A DNA stretch of 23,025 bases, from positions 1 through 23,025 of the forward strand of contig DAOVEQ010000002.1 of the NCBI GenBank assembly GCA_030668905.1, in the 5' to 3' direction. The notes beneath the pieces were generated by a model. The model did no database searches, was not told where the DNA came from, and was given only the letters and a program-made list of their open reading frames with translations. Of the stretch, positions 1-7,369 are shown one piece after another (within the stretch, counting starts at the first letter, position 1; each line of letters opens with the position of its first letter). The translations under genes were made by a program, and so were the position numbers. This DNA comes from Thermococci archaeon (GTDB lineage: Archaea > Methanobacteriota_B > Thermococci > Methanofastidiosales > B48-G16).

Positions 1-1082
1 AGATTCTTGCCTTTCAAAAGATTTAGATTCCTTTCTATATTTTCTGGATAAAATACTAGATTTTTAAGTGTGTTTTTAATTCCTTTTAACATTTCATCTA
101 TAAGAACGAACGTCTCTGGAATTATTACCCTCTCGCAGGAGGAGTTTGTCAGATCCCTCTCGTGCCATAATGGATTATTTAAGAGTGCGGGAATTACATT
201 TGAATAGATAACTCTTGCAAGTCCACATATCTTTTCAGAGGTAACTGGATTCCTTTTGTGTGGCATTGTCGAAGATCCTACCTGTTTTTTTCCAAATGCT
301 TCAGCAATCTCCATTATCTCCGATCTCTGAAGGTTCCTGATCTCTAGGGCTATCTTGTCAAGTGTTGAAGCGAGGATGGCTAATGAAGATATTATCTCCG
401 CGTATATATCTCTCTGAATTACCTGGTTTGAAATTTTTGCCATTTTTATCTTTAAATCTTCTCCTACCAGTCTCTGAAGCTCTATTCCATCGTCAAAAGA
501 CGCCATTGTCCCCACGGCCCCAGTCATTTTACCTGTGACACTCTCTTTTGCTTCTCTTATCCTCTTTGTATCTCTTCTTAACTCATCTAAAAAAACCCCG
601 AACTTCATTCCGTACGTAGTTGGTATTGAATGCTGCCCGTGTGTCCTTCCTATACACACCTTTTCTATATTCTCTCTTGTCAGCTTTTCCAGGATTTCTT
701 CTGACTCCTTTAAATCTTTTAAAACAATATTCAAAGCTATTTTTAGCTGCAAAGCTGTGACTGTATCGTTTATATCATTTGATGTTGCTCCTAAATGTAC
801 GTATCCACCGTATTTACATTTCTCTGCTAAAGCTTTCACCACTGCCATTATATCGTGCTTTGTCTCCTCTTCTATCTCTTTTACTCTCTCCAATCCCACA
901 ATTTTTGTATTCGCTTTCTTTGATATTTCATTAGCTGCTTCTTCTGGTATATGATTTAACTTTGCATGTGCTCTCGAGAGCGCTGCTTCTACATCTAGCA
1001 TTAACTGAAGTTTCGTCTCTTCTTCAAATATCTCCTTCATCTCTTTACTACCGTACCTGTAATCTATTGGATGAATTGGCAT
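1..1082 (-). CDS. purB: Adenylosuccinate lyase, 3' end outside window
   Basis: Makes AMP from adenylosuccinate and AICAR from SAICAR in purine synthesis, as a cytosolic tetramer. My reading of the minus strand gives about 360 residues from ATG at 1082 (MPIHPIDYRYGS) with no stop before the window edge; the family is usually about 430-450 residues, so roughly the last fifth is missing. The fumarase/aspartase superfamily signature GSSTMPHKRNP falls at about residues 268-279. Upstream are the TSNDINDT block and a GRTHGQHS segment with the conserved catalytic-region histidine. The gene lies 75 bases behind the MinD gene in the same direction but has its own promoter-like TATA at 1104-1113, 27 bases before the ATG, suggesting a leaderless transcript. 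A 14-base palindrome lies just upstream of that TATA. Confidence 0.95.
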   Translation of the reverse strand, partial: MPIHPIDYRYGSKEMKEIFEEETKLQLMLDVEAALSRAHAKLNHIPEEAANEISKKANTKIVGLERVKEIEEETKHDIMAVVKALAEKCKYGGYVHLGATSNDINDTVTALQLKIALNIVLKDLKESEEILEKLTRENIEKVCIGRTHGQHSIPTTYGMKFGVFLDELRRDTKRIREAKESVTGKMTGAVGTMASFDDGIELQRLVGEDLKIKMAKISNQVIQRDIYAEIISSLAILASTLDKIALEIRNLQRSEIMEIAEAFGKKQVGSSTMPHKRNPVTSEKICGLARVIYSNVIPALLNNPLWHERDLTNSSCERVIIPETFVLIDEMLKGIKNTLKNLVFYPENIERNLNLLKGKN

Positions 1083-1103
1083 GATATTATATCTATAGAA
1101 AAA

Positions 1104-1137
1104 CCTTTAAATGTTTTCCCGAATATATCCGGATATA
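1104..1137 (-). promoter_or_regulatory. purB promoter with adjacent 14-bp perfect palindrome
   Basis: On the minus strand CATTTAAAGG (1104-1113) sits 27 bases before the purB ATG, the spacing of an archaeal TATA box on a leaderless transcript. Just upstream, 1124-1137 is the perfect palindrome TATATCCGGATATA. Its position beside the BRE/TATA is where an archaeal regulator dimer could bind. A dyad this long with a CCGG centre is unusual in such AT-rich spacer. The role is inferred; I did not find a second copy in the window. Confidence 0.4.
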
Positions 1138-1157
1138 CTTGGTTTATTTTTCACCAT

Positions 1158-1931
1158 TTACCTTCCAAATATTGAAGAAATAAATCTTTTTACAATGTTT
1201 TCCTTTTTAAACTCAAACTTTTCGCCTACTAGATCTGCAGCTAACTTCCTATACGCCATTGCAGCTGAACTGTTCGGTTTTGTCAGGATAACAGGTTTTC
1301 TCTTTGCCACAGAATCTATCACTGATGTATCTTCCGGAATCTCTGCCAGGACTTTGAGATTAAAGATCTTCTCTACTTTGTCTCTTCCTATCTCTCCTTC
1401 TATCTTCCTTACCCTGTTGAGAACTATTCCTCTCACACCTGTCTCTATAGTGTCCGCCATGATCTTTATCTTTAATCCATCAGATACTGAGGATACCTCT
1501 GGATTTAAAACTAAAAGTATTTCATCTGCAATCGCCATAGGGATTATACTGTCCTTGCCCAATCCCGCTGGAGCGTCTATAAACAAAAACTCCGCTTTCC
1601 CCAATAATTCCATTAATACTTCCTGAAGTTTTTCTGGATGTGATTTTTGAAAACCTGCAAGGGAAATACCACAAGGGACTACCATAACTCCCTTTGGACC
1701 CTGGTATATAGCCTCTTTTATGTCTTTCTCTCCTGCAAGTACTTCGTGTAGCGTAACATCTATCTTTTCCATTCCGAGTAGAAGCGCCAAATTTGCCATT
1801 GCTATATCCGCATCTAAAATTATTGTTTGCCTGTTGAGTGCTGCTAATGCAATGCCCAGGTTAGCCGTAGTTGTTGTCTTTCCTGTTCCTCCTTTACCTG
1901 ATGCAACTGTGATGACCTTAATGTTCTGCAT
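1158..1931 (-). CDS. minD: MinD/ParA-type P-loop ATPase
   Basis: A 257-residue Mrp/MinD-family ATPase. The deviant Walker A motif SGKGGTGKTT lies at residues 11-20 with the signature first lysine; LDADIAMANL (switch I-like) follows, and FLFIDAPAG is the Walker B/switch II region. The last ~14 residues (ENIVKRFISSIFGR) form a short amphipathic helix, like the membrane-targeting tail of MinD. In archaea such proteins act in spatial organisation, for example positioning of polar arrays and pili; there is no MinE or MinC beside it. Start ATG at 1931 has a TATA box 25 bases upstream and no Shine-Dalgarno, so it is probably leaderless. It is transcribed divergently from a coiled-coil protein that could be a partner (inference). 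Confidence 0.88.
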   Translation of the reverse strand: MQNIKVITVASGKGGTGKTTTTANLGIALAALNRQTIILDADIAMANLALLLGMEKIDVTLHEVLAGEKDIKEAIYQGPKGVMVVPCGISLAGFQKSHPEKLQEVLMELLGKAEFLFIDAPAGLGKDSIIPMAIADEILLVLNPEVSSVSDGLKIKIMADTIETGVRGIVLNRVRKIEGEIGRDKVEKIFNLKVLAEIPEDTSVIDSVAKRKPVILTKPNSSAAMAYRKLAADLVGEKFEFKKENIVKRFISSIFGR

Positions 1932-2002
1932 GTGAATAATTAGAAAGAAAGTTTTATAAACTTTTGTTTATAGAGAAGATAAAAAGTATGACAGGTGACT
2001 AA
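1932..2002. promoter_or_regulatory. Divergent promoter between minD and coiled-coil gene
   Basis: The 71-base spacer contains TTTTATAAAC (1952-1961), centred 25 bases before the minD ATG on the minus strand and lying in a near-palindrome (AAAGTTT-TAT-AAACTTT). A second TATA-like stretch, TTTGTTTATAG (about 1963-1973), can serve the plus-strand gene. That gene has a clear Shine-Dalgarno AGGTGA at 1993-1998, four bases before its ATG. The closeness of the two TATA elements suggests the two genes could be co-regulated. Confidence 0.5.
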
Positions 2003-3058
2003 ATGCCCTTTGGTATCTCTGAAGAGGATAGAAAAGTTTTAAACTATATTAAAGAACAGATAACTCTCTATAAAGAACTTGTAGAAAAAGCTATTAAAAA
2101 CACGGAAACTGTAAAAAAACATCATGAAATCGCTGAAAAGATTGAAAATTCCGTTGATACGTATATAAAAGAACTTAAAGAGCATAAAGAAACTCTAAAG
2201 TTGAGAGAAGAGAATATAAAGAAGCTTGAAGATTCTTTATCTTCAAAAGAAGAAGAATTAATAACATATGAAAGGGCATTATCAATAAATATTAAAAAAA
2301 TTAATGAAAATCTTGAAAAACTCTTAACTTCCCATAAGAGTACTTTAGAACTTGAAAAAAAGATATTTTTAGAAAGAGACGATCTTATAAAAGAAAAATA
2401 TGAGATTGAAAAAAGCAAAAAGAATTTAGAGGAGAGAAAGAAGGAAATAGATGAAAAAATAGGGATGCTTCCGGAGATGGAGGAGAGAATAAAAGATCTG
2501 CGAAAAAGGATAGAAGATCTCAATATCGAGAAAGAATCCCAGGTAAGAAAGATAGAAGAGATATCTAAAAGAGAAAAAAAGCTGAATGATAATGAAAAAG
2601 CTCTGCTTGAAAGAGAAGCCGAATTGAACAAAAGGGATCTGGAACTTCAACAAAAAACTCTTTCACTTGAAAGATGGAAAAAAGATCTTCTGGAGAAAGA
2701 AGAGCGATACAAAGATCTGGAAGAAAGAAGAGAAAAGATGATGGAAAAAGAATTAAGGCTTGAAGATTTTCAGGAAAGGTTTAATACTTTAAAAAATAAT
2801 GTCATAGAGATAGAAAAAAGAAAAAAAGAACAGGAAAAAGTCTTGGAAAAAACAGAGTATGATATAGAAATAAAAAATAAAAAACTTGAGAATACAACTC
2901 GATTATTGAATGAAAAAGGAGAGATCGCAGATTCTATGGAGAAAAGAATCGATACCCTCAAAGAATCTGAAGAAAAAACAAAAATAGAAATAAAAGAGCT
3001 AAAAACTAAAAAAATGCAACTTGAAGCCGATATAAAAGCTCTAAGAGGAAATATTTAA
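2003..3058 (+). CDS. Long coiled-coil protein, function unknown
   Basis: A 351-residue, highly charged protein made almost entirely of Lys, Glu, Leu, Ile, Arg and Asp in heptad-like patterns. It is predicted to be continuous coiled coil from about residue 10 to 345 and has no globular domain, signal peptide or membrane helix. Proline is almost absent after residue 2 (one at about residue 155, in GMLPEMEERI), so one hinge is possible near the middle. The start ATG at 2003 is fixed by AGGTGA four bases upstream. It diverges from minD and could be a cytoskeletal or scaffold partner of that ATPase, or an SMC-like fragment without heads. Annotations as chromosome-segregation ATPase that such sequences attract would be low-complexity matches. 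Its stop overlaps the stop of the opposite gene by four bases. Confidence 0.85.
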   Translation: MPFGISEEDRKVLNYIKEQITLYKELVEKAIKNTETVKKHHEIAEKIENSVDTYIKELKEHKETLKLREENIKKLEDSLSSKEEELITYERALSINIKKINENLEKLLTSHKSTLELEKKIFLERDDLIKEKYEIEKSKKNLEERKKEIDEKIGMLPEMEERIKDLRKRIEDLNIEKESQVRKIEEISKREKKLNDNEKALLEREAELNKRDLELQQKTLSLERWKKDLLEKEERYKDLEERREKMMEKELRLEDFQERFNTLKNNVIEIEKRKKEQEKVLEKTEYDIEIKNKKLENTTRLLNEKGEIADSMEKRIDTLKESEEKTKIEIKELKTKKMQLEADIKALRGNI

Positions 3059-3516
3059 TTTTTAACTAAAAATTCCATTCCCTCATTTTCTAATATTTTT
3101 TTTATCTCAATTTTTGAAGGTTTTTTAATTCCTAAACTATTCATGATTTTTATCCCCTCTAACTCTTCCTTTCTTAAATTCCCTTTTCTTGTAGGCTTCC
3201 AGGAAACTAATGGATTTTCTCTTACATCTCTGTACCAGTGGAAAGCATGCTCTGCCCTTTCCTTTTCTAAGAAATAGACATCTATATCTCCTCTGATTTT
3301 TATGATCTCTTCTATGGCTCCGTTTCCAACTTTCTCATCTAAAAATGCACAGAAAAGATTACCATCTATGATAAGGATCTCTCCTCTTTTTTCATCTGTT
3401 TCTATCCTGACAACTCCTGTAAATTTATCCTCTATTAAAAAATAAATATATGTCTCTATATCAAAATCTCTACTGTTAAAACTCTCTTTCTTTTCGCCTA
3501 CAGGAAAATTCATCAT
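3055..3516 (-). CDS. DUF2226/DUF4388-like small protein
   Basis: A 153-residue soluble protein of unknown function. Residues ~20-75 (YIYFLIEDKFTGVVRIETDE..GEILIIDGNLFCAFLDE) follow the pattern of DUF2226/DUF4388-like domains: a short helix, then a beta hairpin in which a bound or sensed group helps write an 'effect' signal. The C-terminal segment (PSKIEIKKILENEGMEFLVKN) is a helical tail common in archaeal small proteins of this type. It lies 30 bases behind polB, so it is probably the third gene of the cdc6-polB transcript; whether it works in replication is unknown. Two consecutive ATG codons (3516, 3513) are equally good starts. The family assignment is from pattern only. Confidence 0.7.
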   Translation of the reverse strand: MMNFPVGEKKESFNSRDFDIETYIYFLIEDKFTGVVRIETDEKRGEILIIDGNLFCAFLDEKVGNGAIEEIIKIRGDIDVYFLEKERAEHAFHWYRDVRENPLVSWKPTRKGNLRKEELEGIKIMNSLGIKKPSKIEIKKILENEGMEFLVKN

Positions 3517-3546
3517 ACTATCTTTTCTTCTACTACTTAAAAAACA

Positions 3547-5079
3547 TTATCCAAAATTTGTTATCATTGTCTTGTGAGTTTTTAGGTTAAAAATAGGAAC
3601 TCTGCATGGTGTGGGTATCATGTTTCTCAGGACTTGGTACTCTGTCTGCGCCTGCCATGTTCCAGAGTTTATTAATGTTGTACCTCTGTAAACTGTATAA
3701 CCATTAACGTGAACATGACCCATGTGTAACACATCTGGTACCTCTTCTATAACAAGATGATCTTTTCTTTCGGGTATCATCCCCGTTTTTTTTCCATACA
3801 TGGGGCCCAAATGCCTTTTTTTAAGCATCTGAATCATTGGAGAAACTACATCACTTTGTGGTACTCTTATTTTCTCTATGATATCAAATATCGTGTCCCC
3901 GTGATACACTAATATTTTAACGTTGTGCACTGAAAAAAATGCTGGATTCCCGACCATAAGAACGTTGTTCATATCATACAAATCAGGAGCAAACTCCTTA
4001 GGAATGGGAAGCTGGGGAATCGCAGGTCTGGCAACATCATGGTTCCCGGGTGAAATTATAATCTGGATATAATCTGGTACTAATGATAACAATTCATATA
4101 ATTTTTTATATTGATCGTATACACTTAATATCTCCAAATCTTTTTTTTGATTTGGGTAAATCCCTATGCCGTCTATAACATCTCCCGCGATGATAAGATA
4201 TTTTATTTTGGATGCTGTATGTTTTTGTTTTTCGTCTCCTATCTTTAGATTAAGCCATTTTAGGAATCTTAGAAACTCTTTTTCTAAAAACATCTTACTC
4301 CCTACATGTAAATCGGAGATTAAAACTGAGTATACATCTATCTCGCTTCTGTTTACCTCTCTCACTAAGGGTATATCCGGAAACTCAATATTCTGTGCAT
4401 ATATTATATTTCCTCCACACTTCCCTTCCACACATATTACTTCATCTTCAAAGATCATATCTGTATTTATACTGGATTTTCTGGAAATGAATACCTTTGT
4501 GACTCCAGAAAAATCTTCTATTGTTAGTATCACATTTTTTGTCTTTGCGTTTAACTTTTTTCTTACCATCCCTACAACTTTAACATTTTCTCCCTTTTTG
4601 ATGGTGCTTATGTTTTGAAAATCTCTTATATTAACTCTTTCTCTAAAAATTCTGGAAATTTTTTCATATCTATCTCTAAAAGTCTCTAAGAAATCCTCAA
4701 AATTTCCCTCACTATCTGTTTCTATCTTTTTTAAGATTTTTATCTCGGGATCTGTATCTCTTGCTGGGATATCTCTACTCTTTATAGATACTTCTATTTT
4801 TTCCTCTGTTATTTTATCGAGAATCGTTTCCTTTTTTTCAAATTTAAAATTCTTCTCCTTCATTTTTGGTAAGTATATATCTAAAAGCGAGGATTTCTCA
4901 GCAATGTGCATATTCTTCTCCTGTAAATATTCTATATACCCTCTCAATGCCTCTATATCAATTTTTTCTTCAAGTATATACTCATATGCCTCTTTACTTA
5001 GGACAATATTGTTCTCGTAAAAAACAGAGATTATATCCCTACCTAATATACCCACAATCTCCTTAGTGCCCACTGTCAT
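3547..5079 (-). CDS. polB: DNA polymerase D small subunit DP1 (exonuclease)
   Basis: The small subunit of archaeal replicative DNA polymerase D, supplying the 3'-5' proofreading nuclease; 510 residues. Residues 1-150 form the variable N-terminal region, ~160-235 an OB fold (ENVKVVGMVRK..TIEDFSGVTKVFIS), and ~250-510 a calcineurin-like phosphodiesterase. All metal-binding motifs are present: SDLHVG (255-260), GDVIDG (299-304), SPGNHD (343-348), YHGD (392-395) and GHVH (454-457), so it should be catalytically active, unlike eukaryotic B-subunits. The gene starts four bases after the cdc6 stop, in one operon beside the probable origin. The large subunit DP2, often next in Thermococcales, is not in the window. 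Confidence 0.96.
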   Translation of the reverse strand: MTVGTKEIVGILGRDIISVFYENNIVLSKEAYEYILEEKIDIEALRGYIEYLQEKNMHIAEKSSLLDIYLPKMKEKNFKFEKKETILDKITEEKIEVSIKSRDIPARDTDPEIKILKKIETDSEGNFEDFLETFRDRYEKISRIFRERVNIRDFQNISTIKKGENVKVVGMVRKKLNAKTKNVILTIEDFSGVTKVFISRKSSINTDMIFEDEVICVEGKCGGNIIYAQNIEFPDIPLVREVNRSEIDVYSVLISDLHVGSKMFLEKEFLRFLKWLNLKIGDEKQKHTASKIKYLIIAGDVIDGIGIYPNQKKDLEILSVYDQYKKLYELLSLVPDYIQIIISPGNHDVARPAIPQLPIPKEFAPDLYDMNNVLMVGNPAFFSVHNVKILVYHGDTIFDIIEKIRVPQSDVVSPMIQMLKKRHLGPMYGKKTGMIPERKDHLVIEEVPDVLHMGHVHVNGYTVYRGTTLINSGTWQAQTEYQVLRNMIPTPCRVPIFNLKTHKTMITNFG

Positions 5080-5083
5080 CTGA

Positions 5084-6379
5084 TTACCCCAGTTTGTGTT
5101 GTACTGGTGGAACGTAATAGGAAATCCTTTCTATCTTGTAGTCTGTCTCAAGCTCTATTTTTATTTGGTTTATAGGGACACCAAGCCTTATCTCCTTTGT
5201 TCTTCCATACCTCCCTTTATTAATTATCCTAGCATTGAGAATCCCCAGCATATCCAGCTCTGATATAAGGTCTGATGTTCTCCTCTGCGTTAAAATGTCC
5301 TGCCCTGAAAGTCTGCATAGATCTTTATAAACAGAGTACACATCGCCTGTTATAATTGTTGAGGTATTGTATTTCTCCAGAAGTACAACAGAGTAAAGAA
5401 CGAGTTTACTTTGTGTGGGAAGGGTTTTCAGGACCTCTATAATCCTATCATTCTCTGTCTTTACCTTTGCTTCCTTTACATGTCTTTCCTCTATCTTCTT
5501 GGAGTTTTCCCTTTCTGCTATCTCAGCAGATACCCTCAGGAGATCCAATGCTCTCCTTGCATCCCCATGCTCCTGTGCAGCGAAAGCCGCACATAACTGA
5601 ATCACTCCTGATCCTATGACATCTGGATAAAAAGCTTCTGAAGCTCTTTGAGTGAGTATATCAACGAGCTGAACTGCATCATACGGTGGAAATATCAGCT
5701 CCTCCTCTCCTAAAGAACTCTTTATCCTAGGATCAAGGAACTCTATAAAATTTAAATCGTTGGAGATGCCAATAATACTCACTTTTGCATTTTTTAGATC
5801 TGTATTTATTCTTGTTAAATTATAAAGTATATCCTCACTGGATTTTTTAAGCAGTTTATCGATCTCATCGAGAACAACTATTACAAGTCTTTTTGAGTTA
5901 TCTAACGCATTAAAAAATGTATCATATACCTTATCTGTAGGCCATCCTGTAAGAGGCACAGATTCCCCAAGATACTCGCAAAGCTTTGCGAGCATTCTGT
6001 ACTGTGTATCAACAACTTCACAATTTATATATATAAAATACACAGGGGTATTATCATTGTTCTCTACCTCAAGATCTGGCTTTATTCTATTTACATACGG
6101 TCTGGAGTAAAACTTCCCTCCGACTCTTTTAACTATTGCCTTGCCAACATATTTAACGACCGCTGTTTTACCTGTACCTGTTTTACCATAGACTAGTATG
6201 TTAGAGGGAGTTTCACCTTTAAGTGTTGATACGAGTGGTATTACTAAGTTCTCTATTTGGTTACCTCTGTGAGGTAATACATCGGGTGTATAAGAATGTC
6301 TTAACATATCCTTATTTTTAATTATTAATTTCTTATTTATACATTGATCAAACAATTCCTCGAGACTCCTTTGCTTCAT
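5084..6379 (-). CDS. cdc6: Orc1/Cdc6 replication initiator
   Basis: The archaeal origin-recognition ATPase that binds ORB sites and loads MCM; 431 residues, a normal length. AAA+ motifs: Walker A GKTGTGKT (65-72), Walker B VLDEIDK (169-175), sensor 1 GISND (~204-208) and sensor 2 GDARRAL (272-278). A winged-helix DNA-binding domain follows from about 310 to 420. The ATG at 6379 has TATA box CTATTTATAG (plus 6401-6410) 26 bases upstream and no Shine-Dalgarno, so the mRNA is probably leaderless. An ORB-like site lies directly upstream of that TATA, so the protein probably represses its own promoter when bound to the origin. It is first gene of a cdc6-polB operon. Confidence 0.97.
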   Translation of the reverse strand: MKQRSLEELFDQCINKKLIIKNKDMLRHSYTPDVLPHRGNQIENLVIPLVSTLKGETPSNILVYGKTGTGKTAVVKYVGKAIVKRVGGKFYSRPYVNRIKPDLEVENNDNTPVYFIYINCEVVDTQYRMLAKLCEYLGESVPLTGWPTDKVYDTFFNALDNSKRLVIVVLDEIDKLLKKSSEDILYNLTRINTDLKNAKVSIIGISNDLNFIEFLDPRIKSSLGEEELIFPPYDAVQLVDILTQRASEAFYPDVIGSGVIQLCAAFAAQEHGDARRALDLLRVSAEIAERENSKKIEERHVKEAKVKTENDRIIEVLKTLPTQSKLVLYSVVLLEKYNTSTIITGDVYSVYKDLCRLSGQDILTQRRTSDLISELDMLGILNARIINKGRYGRTKEIRLGVPINQIKIELETDYKIERISYYVPPVQHKLG

Positions 6380-6400
6380 TGATATATTGATGGTGTACCC

Positions 6401-6410
6401 CTATAAATAG
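6401..6410 (-). promoter_or_regulatory. cdc6 TATA box
   Basis: The minus strand reads CTATTTATAG, centred about 26 bases before the cdc6 ATG, as expected for a leaderless transcript. The G-rich end of the left ORB-like element begins six bases upstream, so initiator binding would compete with TFB/TBP. Confidence 0.55.
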
Positions 6411-6415
6411 TTTTA

Positions 6416-6442
6416 CCTACCCCCTTTATTTCCTCTGGAAAA
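6416..6442 (-). repeat. Left ORB-like Orc1/Cdc6 binding site
   Basis: On the minus strand the core reads TTCCAGAGGAAATAAAGGGG followed by GTAGG. It has the short TTCC-(N)-GGAA dyad and the downstream G string characteristic of archaeal origin recognition boxes. It matches the right element at 15 of 20 aligned positions in opposite orientation. Confidence 0.7.
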
Positions 6443-6578
6443 ACACTGTTTTATTATATGAAATAGGAATTTAACTTGTTTTAATTCCTTTTGTATCGTA
6501 GTAAAATATATATACATAAAAAAGAAGACTCACTGGGAATATTATCATAGAATTTTTATATCTCTAAGAGTTATCTAC

Positions 6579-6605
6579 TATCTCCAGTAGAAACAATGGG
6601 GTGGG
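6579..6605 (+). repeat. Right ORB-like Orc1/Cdc6 binding site
   Basis: On the plus strand the core reads CTCCAGTAGAAACAATGGGG followed by TGGG, again with the CCAGT-GAAAC dyad half and G string of the ORB consensus. Its G string points away from the AT-rich core, the mirror image of the left element. It lies just upstream of the tRNA-Lys TATA box. Confidence 0.72.
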
Positions 6606-6608
6606 TGG

Positions 6609-6623
6609 AAAGATTTATATTAC
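6609..6623 (+). promoter_or_regulatory. tRNA-Lys promoter (BRE + TATA)
   Basis: GAAAGATTTATATTA contains a purine-rich BRE followed by TTTATAT (6614-6620), centred about 28 bases before the first tRNA base, the normal spacing for an archaeal stable-RNA promoter. Confidence 0.65.
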
Positions 6624-6644
6624 AATGCGGTCAGGTATACTTTA

Positions 6645-6718
6645 GGGCCGTTAGCTCAGTCTGGTAGAGCAGCAGGCTCTTAACCTGCCTGTCGGGGGTT
6701 CGAATCCCTCACGGCCCG
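6645..6718 (+). tRNA. tRNA-Lys (anticodon CTT)
   Basis: A 74-base cloverleaf. The acceptor stem GGGCCGT pairs with ACGGCCC, followed by discriminator G. The D arm is GCTC/GAGC, the anticodon stem GCAGG/CCTGC with loop CTCTTAA (anticodon CTT, decoding AAG), and the T arm GGGGG-TTCGAAT-CCCTC with one G-U pair. There is no intron and the CCA end is not encoded. It lies on the rightward side of the probable origin. Confidence 0.97.
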
Positions 6719-6738
6719 TTTCTATATAAAAATACCAA

Positions 6739-6750
6739 AAATTTTTCTAT
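6739..6750 (+). terminator. Possible T-rich terminator after tRNA-Lys
   Basis: The short spacer between the tRNA and the convergent gene includes a T5 tract (6742-6746) followed by CTATTTC. Archaeal RNA polymerase terminates on oligo-T in the non-template strand, so this is a reasonable 3' boundary; no hairpin is seen. Confidence 0.3.
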
Positions 6751-6752
6751 TT

Positions 6753-7271
6753 CTAATAAATTATCTTAACTTTCCAGATAGTATACTCAAAGCTACTATA
6801 GTATACATTTCTGAATGCAAAGTACTTTAGAAGTTTTTCTGATTTTTTAAAATAATAATTTACTCTTACACCCTCTTTAGGTCCCAAGGAGTTAAGATTT
6901 TTATCCAGGACATTGAAAGTTTGCCATGTTATCTCATAGTCCTCAAGAGGAAGAATATTTTTTGCTCTATCTTCCACAAAAACATCTTTCAAATTCAGAG
7001 GCTGAATAGTGTCTGTTATATTTTTAAAAAAGACGCTTACAACTGTAGAGTTTGTGTCTGAGAGAACGCAATGTACTGTAACTCCTATCCTTCCATCAGT
7101 CGTATAGTTTTTTAACTCACACTCTATTGTTTTTCCTTTAAGTTGTATCTTTGTTGTTTGAGGGGGTTCTATTTTTATATCATCCTTCTCATTTTTCTCA
7201 CCCCTTGGAAAAAAGATCACTCCTATAACAACTAATGCAATGATACAAGTAACTATTGCAGCGTTTCTCAT
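6753..7271 (-). CDS. Membrane-anchored extracytoplasmic protein, DUF4352-like
   Basis: About 172 residues. One N-terminal hydrophobic helix (AAIVTCIIALVVIGVIFF) is followed by a charged linker and a ~120-residue beta-rich domain outside the cell. The domain, with phrases like FKNITDTIQPLNLKDVFVEDRAKNILPLEDYE, resembles the Ig-like DUF4352/DUF4352-related domains of exported lipoproteins and anchored proteins; no lipobox is seen. I chose ATG at 7271 over an upstream TTG (7277) because a TATA-like TCTTTAAAAG (7291-7300) is about 25 bases before it, giving a leaderless start. It runs against the local gene direction and converges on the tRNA. Function unknown. Confidence 0.75.
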   Translation of the reverse strand: MRNAAIVTCIIALVVIGVIFFPRGEKNEKDDIKIEPPQTTKIQLKGKTIECELKNYTTDGRIGVTVHCVLSDTNSTVVSVFFKNITDTIQPLNLKDVFVEDRAKNILPLEDYEITWQTFNVLDKNLNSLGPKEGVRVNYYFKKSEKLLKYFAFRNVYYSSFEYTIWKVKIIY

Positions 7272-7277
7272 ACTCAA

Positions 7278-7369
7278 AATTTAACTTTTATCTTTAAAAG
7301 GTCTTTCTACGAAAGATTTATAAATCCTGAAATTCCAGTAATTTCTAAAATATATAAAAAGTGAAAACT
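7278..7369. promoter_or_regulatory. Divergent promoter region
   Basis: For the minus gene, TCTTTAAAAG (7291-7300) fits a leaderless start at 7271. For the plus gene, GAAAGATTTATAAATC (7311-7326) is a good BRE/TATA; transcription from about 7343 would give a short leader with GTGA (7361-7364) before the ATG at 7370. A second AT-rich stretch, ATATATAAAAA, lies at about 7350-7360. Confidence 0.45.

Larger units (their letters stand above)
6416..6605. other. Probable chromosomal replication origin (oriC)
   Basis: The stretch between cdc6 and tRNA-Lys has two inverted ORB-like elements (6416-6442 minus, 6579-6605 plus) flanking about 136 bases that by my hand count are near 23% G+C, a plausible duplex-unwinding element. 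This is the standard archaeal plan of inverted Orc1/Cdc6 sites around an AT-rich core next to the cdc6 gene. Most genes on either side point away from this interval: cdc6, polB and the small gene leftward; tRNA, regulator, oxidoreductase, OB-fold gene and pth2 rightward (the 6753-7271 gene is the exception). A weaker partial match to the ORB core (CACTGGGAAT, 6531-6540) lies inside the AT-rich part. Confidence 0.75.

Noticed and set aside
535..954. Plus-strand open frame of 139 codons
   Set aside because: It lies opposite purB, whose minus-strand reading shows clear adenylosuccinate lyase motifs.
2122..2631. Minus-strand Ser/Phe-rich open frame inside the coiled-coil gene
   Set aside because: Ser/Phe richness is the antisense image of a Lys/Glu-rich coiled coil; no start signal or family resemblance.
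7331..7345. Additional ORB-like core (AATTCCAGTAATTTC) beyond the tRNA
   Set aside because: It matches only TTCCAGT; the second half of the dyad and the G string are missing.
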